Shown here: in pieces, positions 43,718 through 45,357 of the stretch
How the letters are laid out: each line of letters opens with the position of its first letter
Position numbering within the stretch: the stretch's first letter is position 1
NCBI RefSeq assembly: GCF_002836715.1
Contig: NZ_PJAT01000090.1
Span: 1-45,357 of the forward strand
Source of the DNA: Psychrobacter sp. 4Dc
GTDB taxonomy: Bacteria; Pseudomonadota; Gammaproteobacteria; Pseudomonadales; Moraxellaceae
DNA length: 45,357 bases
Direction: 5' to 3'
Program-made: the position numbers and the translations under genes
Notes under the pieces: model-generated
The model's input: only the letters and a program-made list of their open reading frames with translations
The model's database searches: none
What the model was told of the DNA's origin: nothing

Positions 43718-44311
43718 CTATTTACTTCCTGTAAACTTACTCATTGTCGCTTCGCCGTCAGCGCTAATACCATCTTTGATGACCACTTTCTTTACTGTCT
43801 TAAGTAGTATCTTGATATCTAACCATAATGATTGGTTATCTACATACCAAGTATCAAGCTCAAACTTCTTATCCCAACCGATGGCATTACGCCCATTCAC
43901 TTGCGCATAACCGGTAATACCAGGGCGTACATTATGACGACGCGCTTGTTCTTTACTATATAATGGCAAGTATTCCATCAATAATGGGCGTGGTCCGACT
44001 AAGCTCATATCACCTCTGACGACATTCCACAGTTCAGGTAGCTCATCCAAACTACTATTACGTAACGCTTTACCAAAGTCAGTCAAGCGCTCACTATCAG
44101 GCAAAGGATTGCCATCACTATCTATGCCATCTTTCATGGTACGAAATTTAATCATCTCAAACGGCTTACCGTCTAGACCCGGGCGTGTTTGACGAAATAG
44201 CACTGGCGAGCCTAAGTTTTTTTTGACTTTATAAGCGGTGATGACATATACCGGAGATAAAGCGACCAAAGCGGTGGTCGCAGCAGTGATATCGAAAAGG
44301 CGTTTGATCAT
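43718..44311 (-). CDS. Initiating sugar transferase (PglC-like phosphoglycosyltransferase)
   Basis: This 197-residue monotopic phosphoglycosyltransferase has one N-terminal membrane-inserting helix (IKRLFDITAATTALVALSPV). Its motifs are FRQTRPGLDGKPFEMIKFRT, the catalytic Asp-Glu pair in SLDELPELWNV and GDMSLVGPRPLL. Its size matches PglC-type enzymes, which transfer phospho-diNAc-bacillosamine or a similar sugar to undecaprenyl phosphate. It would start glycan assembly on the inner membrane. It directly abuts the preceding glycosyltransferase gene (44312). Confidence 0.9.
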   Translation of the reverse strand: MIKRLFDITAATTALVALSPVYVITAYKVKKNLGSPVLFRQTRPGLDGKPFEMIKFRTMKDGIDSDGNPLPDSERLTDFGKALRNSSLDELPELWNVVRGDMSLVGPRPLLMEYLPLYSKEQARRHNVRPGITGYAQVNGRNAIGWDKKFELDTWYVDNQSLWLDIKILLKTVKKVVIKDGISADGEATMSKFTGSK

Positions 44312-45357
44312 TTATCTCTCATCTTGTATTTGATTTAAATAAAATTCTAAATAGTTTTGCCAAACTTTTTTCTGCTCGAAGTTTTCTACTGCCCAACTTC
44401 TTGCGTTAGGATATTTACTGGAAAAGTCTGTACTCTTTGCTGCTTCATCAATCGCTCTAGCAATAGCTTTAGTGTCTTTGAAATCGAAACGTTGTCCGCT
44501 GATGCCATTTTTTACACTATCTTTTACTCCAGTAACATCATAAGCAAATGTAGGAACTCCGCAACTAGCAGCCTCAATTGCGACATTACCAAAGCCTTCG
44601 CGGTGGCTTAAAAATAGATGCAAATCGGAGCACTGAAAAATTTCATGAATTTCTTTTAAATAAGGGATATAATACCCTCGTTCCTCCTTAACTATACATT
44701 TAACTTTATATTTACTTCTTTCATCTTCAAACGATCCAACGAAAACAAATTTTATATTATTATTAATCTTTCTCGCTATTTTATATACGTCTTCTATTCC
44801 CTTATCAATACAAATTCTACCTATTATACAAATTAAGAACTCACTCTTGCTAAACCCATATTTTACTCTTAACGATTCTTTATTTTCCAGATTTACAGAA
44901 TGAAATACAGACTCATTTACACCGTTAAAAGAACCTGAGCCTATAACTTTGCTGGCTCTACTATTTACAATATTTTCTCTGAAATAATTTTCTTGTAGAG
45001 AATTTGATACGAACACAACTTTATCTGATAGCGTAAAGCTAACCTTATCTAAAGCCATAAATGCCTTTTTCTTTAATTCTGGAAAATTCTCATAAACTCT
45101 ACCTTGCACAATTGCTACGCTCTTACTACGTTTGACATTTAAGCATTTAGCTAAACTAGCTATAAGTAAGGCTTTTGGAGTAGAGTATACAATTAAATCA
45201 AAATCATTTTTCGCTAGAAACTTCCATAACCTTCCTAAGCTAATCATATCTTTAAAAAGATGAGGTTTACGTTCCATTGGAATGTAGACTACATTTCCTA
45301 CATTCCGATTCTTTAGATATGTTAACTCTTCTTCTCTTCCACCAGAAACTAACGTTA
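44312..45357 (-). CDS. Glycosyltransferase family 4 (partial, 5' end outside the window)
   Basis: The C-terminal GT-B domain is clear, with FLICIIGRICIDKGIEDVY, the donor-site pattern SHREGFGNVAIEAASCGVPT and FAYDVTGVKDSVKNG. An ATG at 45277 is probably not the start. The same frame continues without a stop to the window end and reads VSGGREEELTYL, then VVYIPMERKPHLFKDM, which is typical of the N-terminal part of such enzymes. The gene is therefore cut by the window. It would add a sugar to the lipid-linked glycan begun by the PglC-like enzyme. The region is markedly more AT-rich than its neighbours, as surface-glycan genes often are. Confidence 0.82.
   Translation of the reverse strand, partial: TLVSGGREEELTYLKNRNVGNVVYIPMERKPHLFKDMISLGRLWKFLAKNDFDLIVYSTPKALLIASLAKCLNVKRSKSVAIVQGRVYENFPELKKKAFMALDKVSFTLSDKVVFVSNSLQENYFRENIVNSRASKVIGSGSFNGVNESVFHSVNLENKESLRVKYGFSKSEFLICIIGRICIDKGIEDVYKIARKINNNIKFVFVGSFEDERSKYKVKCIVKEERGYYIPYLKEIHEIFQCSDLHLFLSHREGFGNVAIEAASCGVPTFAYDVTGVKDSVKNGISGQRFDFKDTKAIARAIDEAAKSTDFSSKYPNARSWAVENFEQKKVWQNYLEFYLNQIQDER

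Noticed and set aside
1..45357. CRISPR array, prophage or integron
   Set aside because: No regularly spaced repeats, phage structural genes or integron integrase were seen.

Overview
The window looks like a chromosomal segment from a Psychrobacter-type gammaproteobacterium (Moraxellaceae). I base this on moderate GC, a DUF2058/YaiL gene, a YnjBCD/YnjF cluster, an AruI/GbuA-type arginine block, a Wzi plus PglC/D/E-type surface-sugar locus, and IS3, IS5 and IS607 elements. Genus is inferred from recalled family knowledge, not from a search.

Layout. (1) 1-3660: a control region with three copies of a 16-bp palindrome, then AhpD-like, FrnE-like DsbA, YghU-like GST and peroxiredoxin genes, ending at a strong terminator. 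(2) 4080-9700: a PlsC-type acyltransferase, a membrane gene broken by an IS3 element, a tandem universal stress protein, a DUF2058 gene and a DoxX gene. The DoxX gene carries the same 16-bp operators. (3) 9956-16823: a VTT/DedA-like membrane domain fused to a flavin disulfide reductase, then ynjB-ynjC-ynjD and a ynjF-like CDP-alcohol transferase. (4) 16868-17552: a TetR regulator with one copy of the same operator in front of it. (5) 17716-26532: a minus-strand block consistent with breakdown of 2-ketoarginine to GABA (ureohydrolase GbuA, decarboxylase AruI, YjiH membrane protein, aldehyde dehydrogenase), with a divergent LysR regulator and a dead D-lactate dehydrogenase gene inside. (6) 26688-32210: K+/H+ antiporter, IS5-family element, GlpM, a pyruvate/indolepyruvate decarboxylase-like enzyme and tRNA-Gly(GCC). 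(7) 32581-35520: a PQQ-type sugar/sorbosone dehydrogenase lipoprotein with a DUF2231 membrane protein, divergent from an intact 24-residue pqqA and a decayed pqqB. (8) 35860-39790: DUF1244, an IS607-type element (serine recombinase plus TnpB), an SRPBCC protein and RluF-like pseudouridine synthase. (9) 40225-45357: Wzi, then aminotransferase, acetyltransferase, initiating sugar transferase and a glycosyltransferase cut by the window end. This looks like a capsule or glycan locus.

Three observations stand out. First, a degenerate perfect-palindrome operator, TTGARYRRWYRYTCAA, links three separated loci (redox operon, DoxX, TetR) into one predicted regulon. Second, the cofactor peptide gene pqqA survives beside a ruined pqqB and next to a likely PQQ enzyme. 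Third, the arginine block holds a dead dld gene translationally coupled to its YjiH transporter-like gene.
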